This document shows positions 1 through 8,449 of a stretch of 11,219 nt of DNA, piece by piece. The notes beneath the pieces are model-generated. The model was given only the letters and a program-made list of their open reading frames with translations, did not search any database and had not been told where the DNA came from. The stretch covers positions 1 to 11,219 of the forward strand of contig SDVU01000710.1 in NCBI GenBank assembly GCA_016256075.1, read 5' to 3'. Every line of letters begins with the position of its first letter. Position 1 is the first letter of the stretch. This DNA comes from Dictyocoela muelleri. Its lineage: Eukaryota; Microsporidia. A program made the position numbers and the translations under genes.

Positions 1-690
1 TATGATAAGAGGTCATACGATTTATTTTTCGTTGACAAAGATGAGACTATAATGTCGTCTTCTATCTGACTAATTACTTCGCTAATTTCTTCTAAATTTT
101 CCTTAACTAGCTCAATCATTCTAGTCTAGTGTTTTCCCCGAACATAATAAGAATATTTCTTCCATCTTGTTTTTAATTTCAGCCAAATGCAATTTTTTGC
201 AGTTTGATAATTTCTGCACTATGTTTTGAATTTTTTCATGATATAATTTTATTGTACTGAAGTCAATTTGTTTTATTTTTTAACTATCAATTAAGTATCT
301 CATGTAGTGTGATTCTGGAAATTCATACCGAATTAAGGCATCTAGTTTACCATCAACTGATGTTTTATGCTTGATTATATTTCTAGATTCATCTATAATA
401 AGTGCGTCTAGAAATCTAACTTTGTTTCGTTCTCCCATTTGCATTTGTTTGAAACATCATTGAACCTTTCTACTCAATATGTAAGTGGTTGTTCATTTGG
501 ATTTTTTATAATTGGTATCTGGATTGAAGTTATCGTCTTTTTTCCGCAAATTTCGAAATCAAATGACAGTGCATTGGTAAACGTGAGTATCTTCTTTATG
601 TTTTTCGTTTTCTTTGAATTCAAAATGGCGAGACTAACAGCATTAGAAAGCCCTTTTAGGTGTCTTTCGCATATGCTATGTATCACTACT
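1..690 (-). pseudogene. Broken coding relic of unknown family
   Basis: I do not recognise this gene. The minus strand shows successive stretches of protein-like sequence in more than one frame. The first (about 686-474, 70 codons from a Met) includes ERHLKGLSNAVSLAILNSKK and ALSFDFEICGKK. A second stretch (about 420-126) includes FLDALIIDESRN and KLDALIRYEFPESHYMRYL, then a Lys/Glu-rich, probably helical segment with KLHLAEIKNKMEEIFLL. A third (about 119 down to the window edge) reads MIELVKENLEEISEVISQ and runs off the left end. The stretches lie in the same order on one strand, with less biased base composition than the flanks, which argues for one decayed gene rather than chance frames. 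No catalytic motif, zinc finger or membrane segment is visible. It could be a host gene remnant or part of another mobile element. Confidence 0.45.
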
Positions 691-801
691 TGATATTCTA
701 AGAATAATTAAAATTTGAATTTATCATTAGGGGTATTTAATAAGATTTTTTTTAAAAATATGTTTTGACAATATGATTGTCACAACAATATATTTTTTAT
801 T

Positions 802-1005
802 TTAGGCAATGTATATCAATATTTTTATTAAAGAGAATGTTTTCTTAAATTCCATATTCCTACACTCGTATCTATGAGACCCCTCATATCTTTTGTTTTT
901 GTAAAGTTTCATCATTCTATTACAACCTACACATACTTTTTCTTGCTTAATAATCCCAAGCGAGAAGCAAAATTTAACAGCTAATTCTTCATCGAAAAAA
1001 ATCTT
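802..1005 (-). pseudogene. Merlin/ISXO2-type transposase fragment (zinc ribbon)
   Basis: An open minus-strand frame of 67 codons lies between stops and has no start codon. It encodes FDEELAVKFCFSLGIIKQ, then a Cys-x2-Cys pair (VCVGCNRMMKLYKNKR), then RYEC. This is the layout of the N-terminal region of Merlin/IS1016 (ISXO2-like) transposases: a short helix ending in a 'lgLl' turn, a zinc ribbon with CxxC, and an aromatic-x-C return. It then reads into an Ile/Leu-rich segment, as expected for the helix after the ribbon. The DDE catalytic core that should follow on the lower-coordinate side was not found, so this is a fragment. It is a different copy from the Merlin relic at 4800-5572. The fold class is fairly clear; the exact family is an inference. 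Confidence 0.6.
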
Positions 1006-1283
1006 TCAATCCTTATTTAGACTTTCAAATGTAATATCTGTAATGGGGCTTACTCAATTTTAATTTATATTTGAAAGTAAAAATATATTACTTCAAATTT
1101 TAATTTTTGTGCTTTTCTGCACAGAATGCAATTTTTTGATTTTTTAACAAAAAAGCAAAAAAATTTACTATCTATGCAGTAAAACAATTTTTTCTTATAT
1201 TTTACAAATTCTTAAATTTGATGCCCTTTTTCAAGATTTTTACAAATATTTTTTGAAACCCCGCGAAAAAAACAAATTCAAGA
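1006..1283. other. AT-rich spacer, no gene seen
   Basis: I see no coding frame. The stretch is dominated by A and T runs. It should contain the 5' end of the Tigger-1 element whose transposase starts at about 1284, but I could not define a terminal inverted repeat here with confidence. Confidence 0.4.
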
Positions 1284-2777
1284 ATGATAAACGAACAAAA
1301 ATTGGAAATAATAACATATAAAAATAATAACATTAGTATAATAAGCAAAACGATTTCAACAATTTTTTATTAAAAATTCAAAATAAAAATTTCAGAAATA
1401 ACAATAAGAAATTTAATATCTAATCAGAATTGTGTATTAAATAACATTTACGGGAAATCCTGATTTTTAAACCAAAAAAACAACTTAAGTGCTGAAATTA
1501 GATGAAAAACTTACTATTTGGCTTGATAAATGTAAAAATGATGGATTATAGCAAATGAACGGATTTTAGCATTTAAAGGGGTAAAATTCCCTAAGAACTA
1601 GATTTGAAAGGGCAAAAAAAATCGACAGGATTTATTAATAAATTCAAGAAAAGACATGGGTTTAAATTAAGAAAACTTTGTGGAGAAATTTTAAAATCTG
1701 AAAAGGTAGACACTGGGCTTTTTAGTGAAAATTTATAAAAAAAATAAAAAAGTATATCCGTGACAAATTTACAATCTTGATGAAACAGTAATATTTTATA
1801 GACTTATTCTCTCAAAAAGCATTTGTAAAACAATTTCATCTTTTTTCAAAAATTTTAAAAATAGAGTTTCTACTATGTTTTGTTGTAATTATTATGGATC
1901 TGATAAATATAAATCCCTTGTGATAGGCAAATCTAAAAATCCTAGAATTTTTAAAAATTCGATTATATAAAATCAATTAGCTATGAATTTTCTAAACGTG
2001 CATGGATGACAAGTTGTATATTCGAAAATTAGTTAAAATCTTTTTATAATAATTTAAAAAAAAGTAAAACGAAAAAAATATACTTTTAATCGAAAACTGC
2101 CATCTCCCAAAATATCACCAACTGTATCAAATATATAAATTATGTTTTTCTCTAAAAATATTACAGGTTTACTTCAACCAATGATATTTAAATTATTTCA
2201 GCCTTCAAATCGTATTTTAATCAATTTAAACTAAACTTTGTTTTTAATTTATTTGAATCAGGAGAAAACTGTTATTAATCATATAAAAAATATTCTAAAA
2301 GATACTGTCATTTTAATTTATTTAGCATATGAAAAAATTAATAAAACATTGAAAACAAATTCATTTAAACATTTATTTTTAGAACAAAGTCAAACAGAGA
2401 TAAACACATGAGACATCTCTTGACATGACTATATCACTCTTTAAATAATGAAATTATAGCAAAAATAGAAATTGTAGACCCTATAAATATAAATGATTTT
2501 ACAAAATTGGATATTCTGAATATTATGTATTTTAGAGGAATTAGATAAATACTTTATTGATAAAGAAGAAGATTAAAATAAAAACCATGAAAATAATTAA
2601 ATTGATTGTAAGTCAATACCTTCTATTTACAATTCTGATGAATTTGAAAAAAAATTAAAGAAACATTTAATATTATTTAAACTTATTTAAAAGACAAAGA
2701 AGAAAGGGGTTTAGAGGAATTTGAAATTTTTAAATCAATCGAATTGTATAAATTAAAGTTATTAAGGAAATTGTTTA
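1284..2777 (+). pseudogene. Tigger/pogo-like transposase relic (Tigger-1), main part
   Basis: A DDE transposase of the Tc1/mariner superfamily, pogo/Tigger branch, which in a live copy cuts and pastes its element at TA sites. It is heavily decayed and spread over all three plus frames, but the domains come in the right order. The start MINEQKLEIITYKNNN resembles the pogo helix-turn-helix. About 1510-1690 holds CENP-B-like HTH remnants (CKNDG, ANERILAF, NKFKKRHGFKLRKLCGE). About 1774-1967 reads NLDETVIFYRLIL, with the first catalytic Asp at 1779-1781, then SLVIGKSKNPRIFKN. About 2009-2190 has AWMTSCIFEN, then LLIENCH, then VFL and a QPM/ND-like third-Asp region. About 2275-2390 reads ILKDTVILIYLAYEKI, the helix after the core. 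The second Asp position is Glu (codon 2092-2094). A MULE interrupts the acidic C-terminal tail. The relic is old and non-functional. Confidence 0.8.
2693..2773 (+). repeat. Left copy of ~80-bp direct repeat flanking MULE-1
   Basis: This stretch matches 4410-4493 in direct orientation. Shared blocks include ACAAAGAA at the left, TTTGAAATTTTT, AATCAATC, GTATAAATTAAAGTTA and TAAGGAAATTG at the right. I estimate roughly 84% identity by eye, with a couple of one- or two-base gaps. It codes for part of the Tigger-1 C-terminal tail (LEEFEIFKSIELYKLKLLRK in one frame). It ends four bases before the left end of the MULE. Confidence 0.8.
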
Positions 2778-2815
2778 ATCCGTACATTCGCCCATTTTGG
2801 GCGAATGTACGGATT
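2777..2815. repeat. Perfect 18-bp palindrome at left end of MULE-1
   Basis: The arms AATCCGTACATTCGCCCA (2777-2794) and TGGGCGAATGTACGGATT (2798-2815) are exact reverse complements around a TTT loop. The stem is far richer in G+C than its surroundings. It forms the outer part of the MULE-1 left terminal repeat, so it is best read as a transposase-recognised end rather than a terminator. Confidence 0.95.
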
Positions 2816-2999
2816 TCATTTTTTTCACCCGAAAAAAATCAAAAAAGTTTTATTAATATTTTCAACATAAATTAATAAAGTCGAATTTTATTATATTAAT
2901 TTAAATTTATATAATAATTATTTTATATTAAAAAAATAAATAAAAAGGTTTTAAATTAATATTTTATTTTTAAAATTTTAACTTAAGAATTCCTGATAT

Positions 3000-4327
3000 T
3001 ATTTTAAGATAATTAATATCATAATATTCATTATATCTTAATAAAATAGATTTCAGCTGATTATTATTATCAGATGAATTATTTGAATTTTCAGTGTATA
3101 AGATTTGCTTATGATGTTTCAAACACGTGCATGTTGTTTTTTCAATTCATATCCTAATTCATATATACTTGGAAGAGAAACTATAAAGCTAGAAATAAAA
3201 AGAACGATGTCAACCTTCTAAATTATTTGTAGTTTTTAGCACATCTTTAAGTATTCGCTCATGTATTGACCAAAAACTAACAGAAAATATATTTTTATTA
3301 TTCTCATTATTATTCTCATTTTTACAATAAATACTTTTAAATGATTCCCAAACAGTTAATATTTCATGATATTAGACAGTGCCTTTAAAAAGTTATTTAA
3401 TAACACAACTTGTTTTTCAAATTATTGTATAAAAAGACATGATAAAGCAATAATCATTCTGAATGCTTCTCTCAAAAATGAATTTCTTCGATATTCCACT
3501 GTCAATCCCATTTTCTAGTTATATCTAGACAATATTTGATTAAAATGAAAAAAAACATCCTTGTATTTTGTGTTAGGAAAAATATCATTAATCGCAAAAA
3601 ATGAAGACATTTCAAAATCAATAGTTATATATGTAGGATGACCTTTAAAATATCTGAAATAAATTTAAATCCTTTCAAGTATCAATTTATTGATTTATTT
3701 TTCATTAAAAAAAACTAAAGCCACAATTTTAAATTAATTCTTCCCATAATCGTGTAAAATTCCGTAGACATGATTTGAATGTTCCATCAATACCATTAAT
3801 TAGTATAATTTAAGTGCATTATAGAAGTTCTGTAGTAAATATTAAAACTCTATCGCTATCTATTTTGCCAGATTCAAAATTCAAAAATAGTTCTGTCGAA
3901 AAAGTAAATTTAATAGATTCAGGGTTTCCACAGAAATTGCTTTTATACAATATTTTTTCCCTTTTCTAGTCATTCTATCAACAATTGTATTGTTTTAGGG
4001 AAATTTTTTTAAGACTGATATTGGTTGTATAGAAACGAAATTATTTATTATATCACGTGCCCTTTTAGATGTTAATAATGCACGTTTATCTGCTTTGAAT
4101 AATAGATACAATTTTTCATTTTTATTAAAATCTTTGTCATGGTTATGGTGCTTACTATTTTAAATATCTAGTTTTAATGTTTTTATTAGACCCAGGTATA
4201 TTTTATTACGGCATCTCTATTTTTCTTTTCATTTCTTTCTCATTTCTGATATTATACACATATCCGTCGTATAATATAATTACACTTTTATTTTTGACAT
4301 TATTATGTGAATTTTTGTCTGATCCAT
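3000..4327 (-). pseudogene. FLYWCH-MULE transposase relic of MULE-1
   Basis: A Mutator-like transposase on the minus strand, reading from a Met at 4327. The N-terminal FLYWCH-type zinc finger is represented by LYDGYVYNIRNEKEMKRK and a degraded HHNHD (about 4140-4155). The MULE catalytic core follows. DRVLIFTTE and then DGTFKSC carry the first Asp (codon 3786-3788). IDFEMSSFFAINDIFPNTKY carries the second Asp (3617-3619), followed by VFFHFNQ, where MULEs usually have a CxFH-type motif. Further on are KMGLTVEYRRN, then FWSIHERILKDVLKTTNNLEG with the catalytic Glu (3216-3218) in the usual 'TNNxxEGWHR' setting. The C-terminus keeps LKSILLRYNEYYDINYLKII. Several stops and frame changes break it. 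Its promoter-side flank is the palindromic right end at 4373-4407. Confidence 0.85.
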
Positions 4328-4350
4328 AATGGTGTATAAAAATTGATTTT

Positions 4351-4407
4351 TTATTGGCGAAAAAAAATCAAATCCGTAATTCACTAATTTTGGGCGAATT
4401 TGCGGAT
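4351..4407. repeat. Right terminal inverted repeat of MULE-1 (degenerate palindrome)
   Basis: Read inward from 4407, it gives ATCCGCAAATTCGCCCA, then a short AT loop, then TAGTGAATTACGGATTT and a T-rich run ending in CGCC. This mirrors the left terminal repeat (2778-2833). The two half-palindromes have diverged from each other here, whereas at the left end they are still perfect. Confidence 0.8.
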
Positions 4408-4409
4408 AG

Positions 4410-4493
4410 CACAAAGAATAAAAAGAAATTAGAAGACTTTGAAATTTTTTCTAATCAATCTAAATGTATAAATTAAAGTTAGTAAGGAAATTG
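4410..4493 (+). repeat. Right copy of ~80-bp direct repeat flanking MULE-1
   Basis: Direct repeat of 2693-2773. It begins two bases outside the right end of MULE-1 and ends with TAAGGAAATTG, after which Tigger-1 sequence continues. See the left copy for shared blocks. Confidence 0.8.
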
Positions 4494-4530
4494 AAGCGAA
4501 ATTTGATATTGAATTATTTTAAAAAAATAA
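4494..4530 (+). pseudogene. Tigger-1 transposase, C-terminal remnant after the MULE
   Basis: Starting in the right repeat copy, one frame reads YKLKLVRKL and continues KRNLILNYFKKINKK to a stop near 4541. This matches in style the end of the tail interrupted at 2773. The Tigger-1 3' end should lie shortly beyond. AT-rich sequence with several GCGATTTT/CGCAAAT words (4538-4615) may be its subterminal region, but the boundary is not defined. Confidence 0.5.
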
Positions 4531-4799
4531 ATAAAAAATGATTTTTGCGATTTTTTTTCCTAAATTTGCCATTTTCTAACATTTTCTGCGATTTTCCAAA
4601 TCCCGATTTGCGAAATTTTAGTTAAAATACCTGGTTACTTGATCGTTTTTTTTCCCATTTAGAAAAAAAAACGGGATAAAAAATTATTTTAATTTATTTC
4701 AATATAAAAATGAAGAAAAATACGGCACAAAACTATAATGGAAAAAATATGGTCAAGATCCAATATATGTATTAATTAAAAAAATCTAATGGGGTATTT
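4531..4799. other. AT-rich spacer, possible end of Tigger-1
   Basis: No coding frame was recognised. It contains GCGATTTT-type words (4538-4615), a candidate inward-reading end CCAGGTATTTTAACTAAAAT near 4634, and an A/T hairpin of about 11 bp (CGTTTTTTTTC at 4644-4654 with its complement at 4662-4673). None could be paired with a matching left end. Confidence 0.35.
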
Positions 4800-5572
4800 T
4801 TCTCGTTTCTATTTATCATAAATCTTAAAATATATAGATCAATAACTTTTCTAGTTATATGCCAAAAAAACAATTTTTTATAGCCGACAACATCTCTTAA
4901 TGGCATTAAAATGTGTTCCAGTTGTTAAATAAACAAATTATAATTGATTACTAACAAGTTTATAATCGGCAAAAAGTTTTTCATGTTTGAATATTTACGC
5001 CAACCATCAGATTATATAACCGAATCTATATTAACAAAAGTTTTTTAAAAGCTTTATAATTCATTCATAGACCTATTTTTACATTTTTAATATAATACAT
5101 TCATCTTAACTCATTTTAACTACTCGAGGATCCAAACACCGTCTACTTTATATCCCACTTCATATTTCCTCTTACAAAAATTCGATTTGTATACTTCAAT
5201 TTTTATACCATCACCGCCTATTTTGTTAAAGGGAAAATGATATTTATGTAATAAATTTAACATTGTCACCTTTCGCAATAACTTATAGACGATATGGCGA
5301 TTAACCAATGTCGATATTTATATTTCGCATACTAAAGATCTCGATAAGCATTTTTTAGAATAAAAACTCACAATATATTCTGTTAATAATATGAAAAAAT
5401 GGTATGATAAAATATGGAATAAATCGTTGAACAATGTTTATTCGACAACGAAGGATATACCCTTTTTTATAATTAAATTTAAAGTATTGTCACAGTTCAA
5501 ACATCCACTAGAGAACAAAGAACTGGTTATATTTTTTAAAATTAGACTTAATTCATCGAATTCATATTTCAT
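4800..5572 (-). pseudogene. Merlin/IS1016-type transposase relic
   Basis: A DDE transposase of the Merlin (ISXO2-like) family on the minus strand. From the Met at 5572 one single frame runs 151 codons to a stop at 5120, broken only by two internal TAA codons. It holds the N-terminal zinc ribbon pair (GCLNCDNTLNLIIKKG), an Ile/Leu-rich helix region, LVNRHIVYKLLRKV, and the family signature KIGGDGIKIEVYKSNFCKRK followed by YEVGYKVDGVWILE. Merlin enzymes normally have IDES at this point; here Tyr-Lys replaces Asp-Glu, so the first catalytic Asp is gone. Past 5120 the frame is lost, but SDGWRKYSNMKNF (about 4975-5012) marks the second Asp block (usually DCWRAY), followed by an INYN remnant. No Merlin terminal repeats were found. 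It is a clear relic. Confidence 0.82.
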
Positions 5573-5639
5573 TAAGTGCACAAGGGGTGGTTTTTTAAAA
5601 AAAAAACACCCTTTAAATTATAAATTTATATGACGCATT

Positions 5640-5702
5640 AACCAAAACATTTATTTATTTAAACATTTATTTATTAAAACATTTATTTAATAAAAACATT
5701 AT
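5640..5702. repeat. Short tandem repeat, ~16-bp unit
   Basis: Three and a half units of AACATTTATTTATTTA and close variants run head to tail just outside the Merlin relic's 5' end. It is likely slippage in A/T-rich sequence. Confidence 0.75.
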
Positions 5703-5749
5703 GTATATTTCTGTAACTCTTATTTATTAATTTCAATTTTATTTTCTAA

Positions 5750-5887
5750 AAATGAAATAAATGGACTATAAAAATATAAGTAGACTATAAAAATTAAATA
5801 AGTGGACTATAAAATTAAAATTAGTGGACTATAAAAATGAAATTAGTGGAATATAAAAATGATAGAGTGTACTATAAAAATGAAATA
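5750..5887. repeat. Tandem array of six ~22-bp units
   Basis: The motif TGGACTATAAAAATGAAA and variants starts at about 5762, 5781, 5803, 5825, 5847 and 5868, giving spacings of 19, 22, 22, 22 and 21 bases. The GGACTATAAAA core is the best-conserved part. All units lie in the same orientation. No long open frame crosses the array. Confidence 0.85.
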
Positions 5888-6495
5888 TGTTGTATTATTT
5901 ATTGTTAAGAAAGGCTTTGGATCTGAAAAAATTTGGTTCGCTAACGATCATCTCCTCTATATAAGTTTAACTAAGACACACAAGTGTAAATAACATGACA
6001 CTTATTTGAAATAATCTGAAAATCACGAGCTCTGTTCTGTTCTGACACACCAGGAAAACCATAAAATTATTCAACAAAAAAAACGACAAAATAAAAATAT
6101 GAATATCGAATTTTAAACATCGCAAAAAATTACAAATTGCTATATCAATATTAGATTTCTAATGAATATATAATACTTGCTATTTATTTTCTGATAAGGT
6201 GTCGAAATTGTTTTTTGGTATTATTCACACAGGTATTAATTCTGTATAGTTTAACTATTCAGTAACCCTTTCGAGTTTTAATGGAATTTTTCGTTAATTA
6301 TTTTGTTTTTTGAAAAATAAAACTAATATTTATTTAAAAAGAAAACTTTTATTTTTTGAAAAAGAAAACCTTTATTTTTGCGAAAAAAATATTAATGAAA
6401 ATTTTCATTAAAATGTGAATGTGTTAAGTTTGAAACACCCTGTTGTAATATGATTTAGTAACTTTGCTAAATACAATAATCCGAATTAAACCACT
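5888..6495. other. Non-coding AT-rich stretch with a small repeat and a palindrome
   Basis: No gene seen. It contains two adjacent copies of a unit of about 23 bp built on AAAAAGAAAAC(C/T)TTTATTTTT (6336-6382) and a perfect 20-bp palindrome TTAATGAAAATTTTCATTAA at 6392-6411. No terminal repeat, RNA gene or coding relic could be supported in the rest. Confidence 0.5.
6392..6411. repeat. Perfect 20-bp palindrome
   Basis: TTAATGAAAATTTTCATTAA reads the same on both strands without a spacer. With such AT-rich bases, chance plays a part; no function is assigned. Confidence 0.7.
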
Positions 6496-6645
6496 GCACG
6501 AGAACTCGCCTCAGCGCAAGAACTCACCACGGTTTGTTTTATAATAAAAAATATAGCAATATCTAACTTTTAACGAAAATATTCGATTTTAACTATCAAT
6601 AGACACCTTTCTATTCAAAATTTATATAAATTACTAATATTAAAA
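6496..6645. repeat. Left arm of the foldback/MITE-like element
   Basis: It opens with two near-copies of GCACGAGAACTCGCC and GCGCAAGAACTCACC in tandem, unusual G+C-rich words in this window, and continues into AT-rich sequence that pairs with 8770-8918. Confidence 0.7.
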
Positions 6646-6653
6646 TGTCAAAG

Positions 6654-6655
6654 TA
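6654..6655. repeat. TA target-site duplication, left of Tigger-2
   Basis: TA immediately precedes the CAGTCAAACC end. The matching TA is at 8616-8617. TA duplication is the hallmark of Tc1/mariner/pogo insertion. Confidence 0.8.
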
Positions 6656-6720
6656 CAGTCAAACCTCTGTTAAGGGAACAATTTTCCCTTATAGCAGAGG
6701 TTTCACTTTAAATAGAGGTT
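6656..6720. repeat. Left terminal region of Tigger-2 with internal hairpin
   Basis: Besides pairing with the right end, the left end folds on itself: AACCTCTG (6662-6669) pairs with CAGAGGTT (6695-6702), and AAGGGAA with TTCCCTT inside. Three copies of the CCTCT...AAAGG word lie here. Confidence 0.8.
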
Positions 6721-6849
6721 TCCAAAAATAGAGATGTTTTTATTTTTTTGTGGAAAAATTATTGTATTAATTATTTTTAATTGTAAAATCTGTTATTTTA
6801 CCCCAAAAATTCATTTTTTTTTCACATTTTTTATAATTAAAGTTAAAAA

Positions 6850-8206
6850 AATATAAAAGTATAATAAGTTTTCAGGACAATATTCTTTAACATAATTTTC
6901 TAAGTTGTGAAATATTGAATTAATTTCGCCTATTTTTGGCCTTTCTACCACTTCATTTTCACTTTAATTTTTATCGATTGCTATTTCTGTTAAAACATCA
7001 TCGATTTCGAAGCTCATAGCATTTTCAAAATCAGTTTCATATTTTCTATTGTTATTATTTTTAATTTCATTAAACTCAAATAATTTTATGAATGATTTTT
7101 TTTAGATTCTGGTCTAACTCTTTCCCAGGCAATTTTAGTCAAACAAAATACATTTAAAATATTTATTTTTTTGCATTCATCGATACTTTCGATTGATCCA
7201 ATATCACTGATTAATTGATCTGTTAAATAATTTGTAAAACAATCTTTAAATGATTTTATAATGCCTTGATCACAAAGCTGTATAAGAGCAGTTGTGTTTT
7301 TTTGTAAAAAACGCAATTCGACATTTAAAAATTTCTTATTTGAATGACATGTAGCATTATCTAGAAATAATATTTTTCTGTTCTCTTTTAAAATTTTAAT
7401 ATTAAATCGAATGATCCATTTTTCGAAAATTTTCGTTGTAATCTATGAATTGAAGAGCTTTCATAATCAATCCCATATTGTGAAACATCGATATTTTTCA
7501 ATGCCCGTGGCGATTTATAACATCCAATAATTAAAGGTGTGTATTTCTCACCTAATTCCCTACCGCATATTTACACTTAATTTTTTTTTGACTGTTTAAA
7601 TCCATCAGGCGAAATTTCATTTTCACATACAAAACCTTTATTGTCAATTTTTTTATAAAAAATGACAGTCTCGTCACAGTTTAATTATTTTTTAAGCCAT
7701 ATATCACTATTCTTTCTTTTAATGATTTTGTAAACTCAATAGCGTCATTTATATTTGCCGAAGCTGACTCGCCAGATAATTCTTTGAATTTTATTCCATG
7801 ACGTTTTTAAATTTTTCTAACCAACCATTACTGGCTTTTAAATTATTTAATCAAATATCTTTCGATATTCTGATGCCAATTTGTTTTAAAAATTACCATT
7901 TATTGGAGTATTTCTGCCTCTTAAGTTTATAAATGTTTTAAATGAGACATCATCGAGATAAAAACTATGTTTTAAGCTTGTATAAGATTATTATGTTTTT
8001 TATAAAAAATGAATTTAGATTTACTTTTACATGGTCATACGTACCTTTGGATATCACGTATTTTTTTAAAACATAGTATATGGGACATTAGCGGCAATAT
8101 CCATAGCAATTTTAATTTTAGTATCAATTGGTATAATTCTTCGTTCAGTCGGGTTGTTTTTATAAGATGATCGGTCAGATAAAGAAGATGGTTTCTTGGA
8201 ATGCAT
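6850..8206 (-). pseudogene. Tigger/pogo-like transposase relic of Tigger-2
   Basis: A pogo/Tigger DDD transposase of about 450 codons with at least six stops or frame changes. From the Met at 8206: a basic start MHSKKPSSLSDRSS, then HTH remnant IPIDTKIKIAMDIAANVP. The CENP-B-like HTH is at about 7755-7945 (GRNTPINGNF, SNGWLEKFK, then HGIKFKELSGESASA). In the core, CDETVIFYKKIDNKG holds the first Asp (7673-7675), followed by ELGEKYTPLIIGCYKSPRAL and FEKWIIRFNIKILKENRK. FLDNATCHS has the second Asp (7359-7361). LRFLQKNTTALIQLCDQGII has the third (7269-7271), with 29 residues between the last two, within the pogo range. The tail reads IAWERVRPESKK and ends acidic (FEIDDVLTEIAIDKN). All three catalytic Asp survive. 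It is better preserved than Tigger-1. Confidence 0.88.
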
Positions 8207-8449
8207 ATCTATTTAATTTCGATCTGTTTATATATTTATTTCTGAAACATAATGAACATATCGGTTTTTACATTTTATTCTATTTATCAATTTATCAATT
8301 AAGTACCAATCGTACTAATCCTCATAATCTGAAACAATAATAAAAATTTCAATACAAATGAAATAAACAGATCTTTAAGACTTACAACATTTTATTAACA
8401 AGTCATATGGGTATAAATTTTTTATTTTTTAATAAATTTATTGAATTAA

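Larger units (their letters stand above)
2778..4407. mobile_element. MULE-1: FLYWCH-MULE DNA transposon relic, nested in Tigger-1
   Basis: A Mutator-like DNA transposon of about 1.63 kb, inserted in the C-terminal part of the Tigger-1 transposase gene. The ends are inverted repeats. The left end starts ATCCGTACATTCGCCCA; the right end, read inward, starts ATCCGCAAATTCGCCCA. Similarity continues inward through TACGGATTT and an AT-rich ...TTTTTTTC run for about 50 bp. Each terminal repeat is also its own inverted repeat, so the left end can fold into a perfect 18-bp hairpin. The only gene is the minus-strand transposase relic. An 8-11-bp target duplication, usual for MULEs, is not visible. Instead about 80 bp of host (Tigger-1) sequence is repeated on both sides. 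The element is broken and could not move by itself. Confidence 0.8.

Noticed and set aside
439-693. 84-codon plus-strand open frame
   Set aside because: It is antisense to the better-supported minus-strand coding relic at 1-690 and is rich in Phe and Ile as expected for the complement of a Lys/Asn-rich frame.
2777-2815. Hairpin followed by a T-rich run read as an intrinsic transcription terminator
   Set aside because: The context is eukaryotic, and the stem recurs in inverted form at the other end of MULE-1, which fits a transposon end.
2769-4416. Conventional 8-11-bp target duplication of MULE-1
   Set aside because: Bases directly outside the two ends (…GTTTA and AGCAC…) do not match at any length near 8-11.
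1150-4640. Terminal inverted repeats of Tigger-1 (candidate inward end near 4634 and AT-rich sequence near 1150-1190)
   Set aside because: Only a weak A/T-driven similarity, and no TA placed correctly beside a shared CAG tip.
4644-4673. Hairpin CGTTTTTTTTC with GAAAAAAAAACG
   Set aside because: Mostly homopolymer pairing in very AT-rich DNA, so chance is likely; no matching copy was found as an element end.
5391-5633. 80-codon plus-strand open frame
   Set aside because: It lies opposite the Merlin relic, whose minus-strand frame matches a known family across the same bases. A Lys/Phe-rich shadow is the simpler reading.
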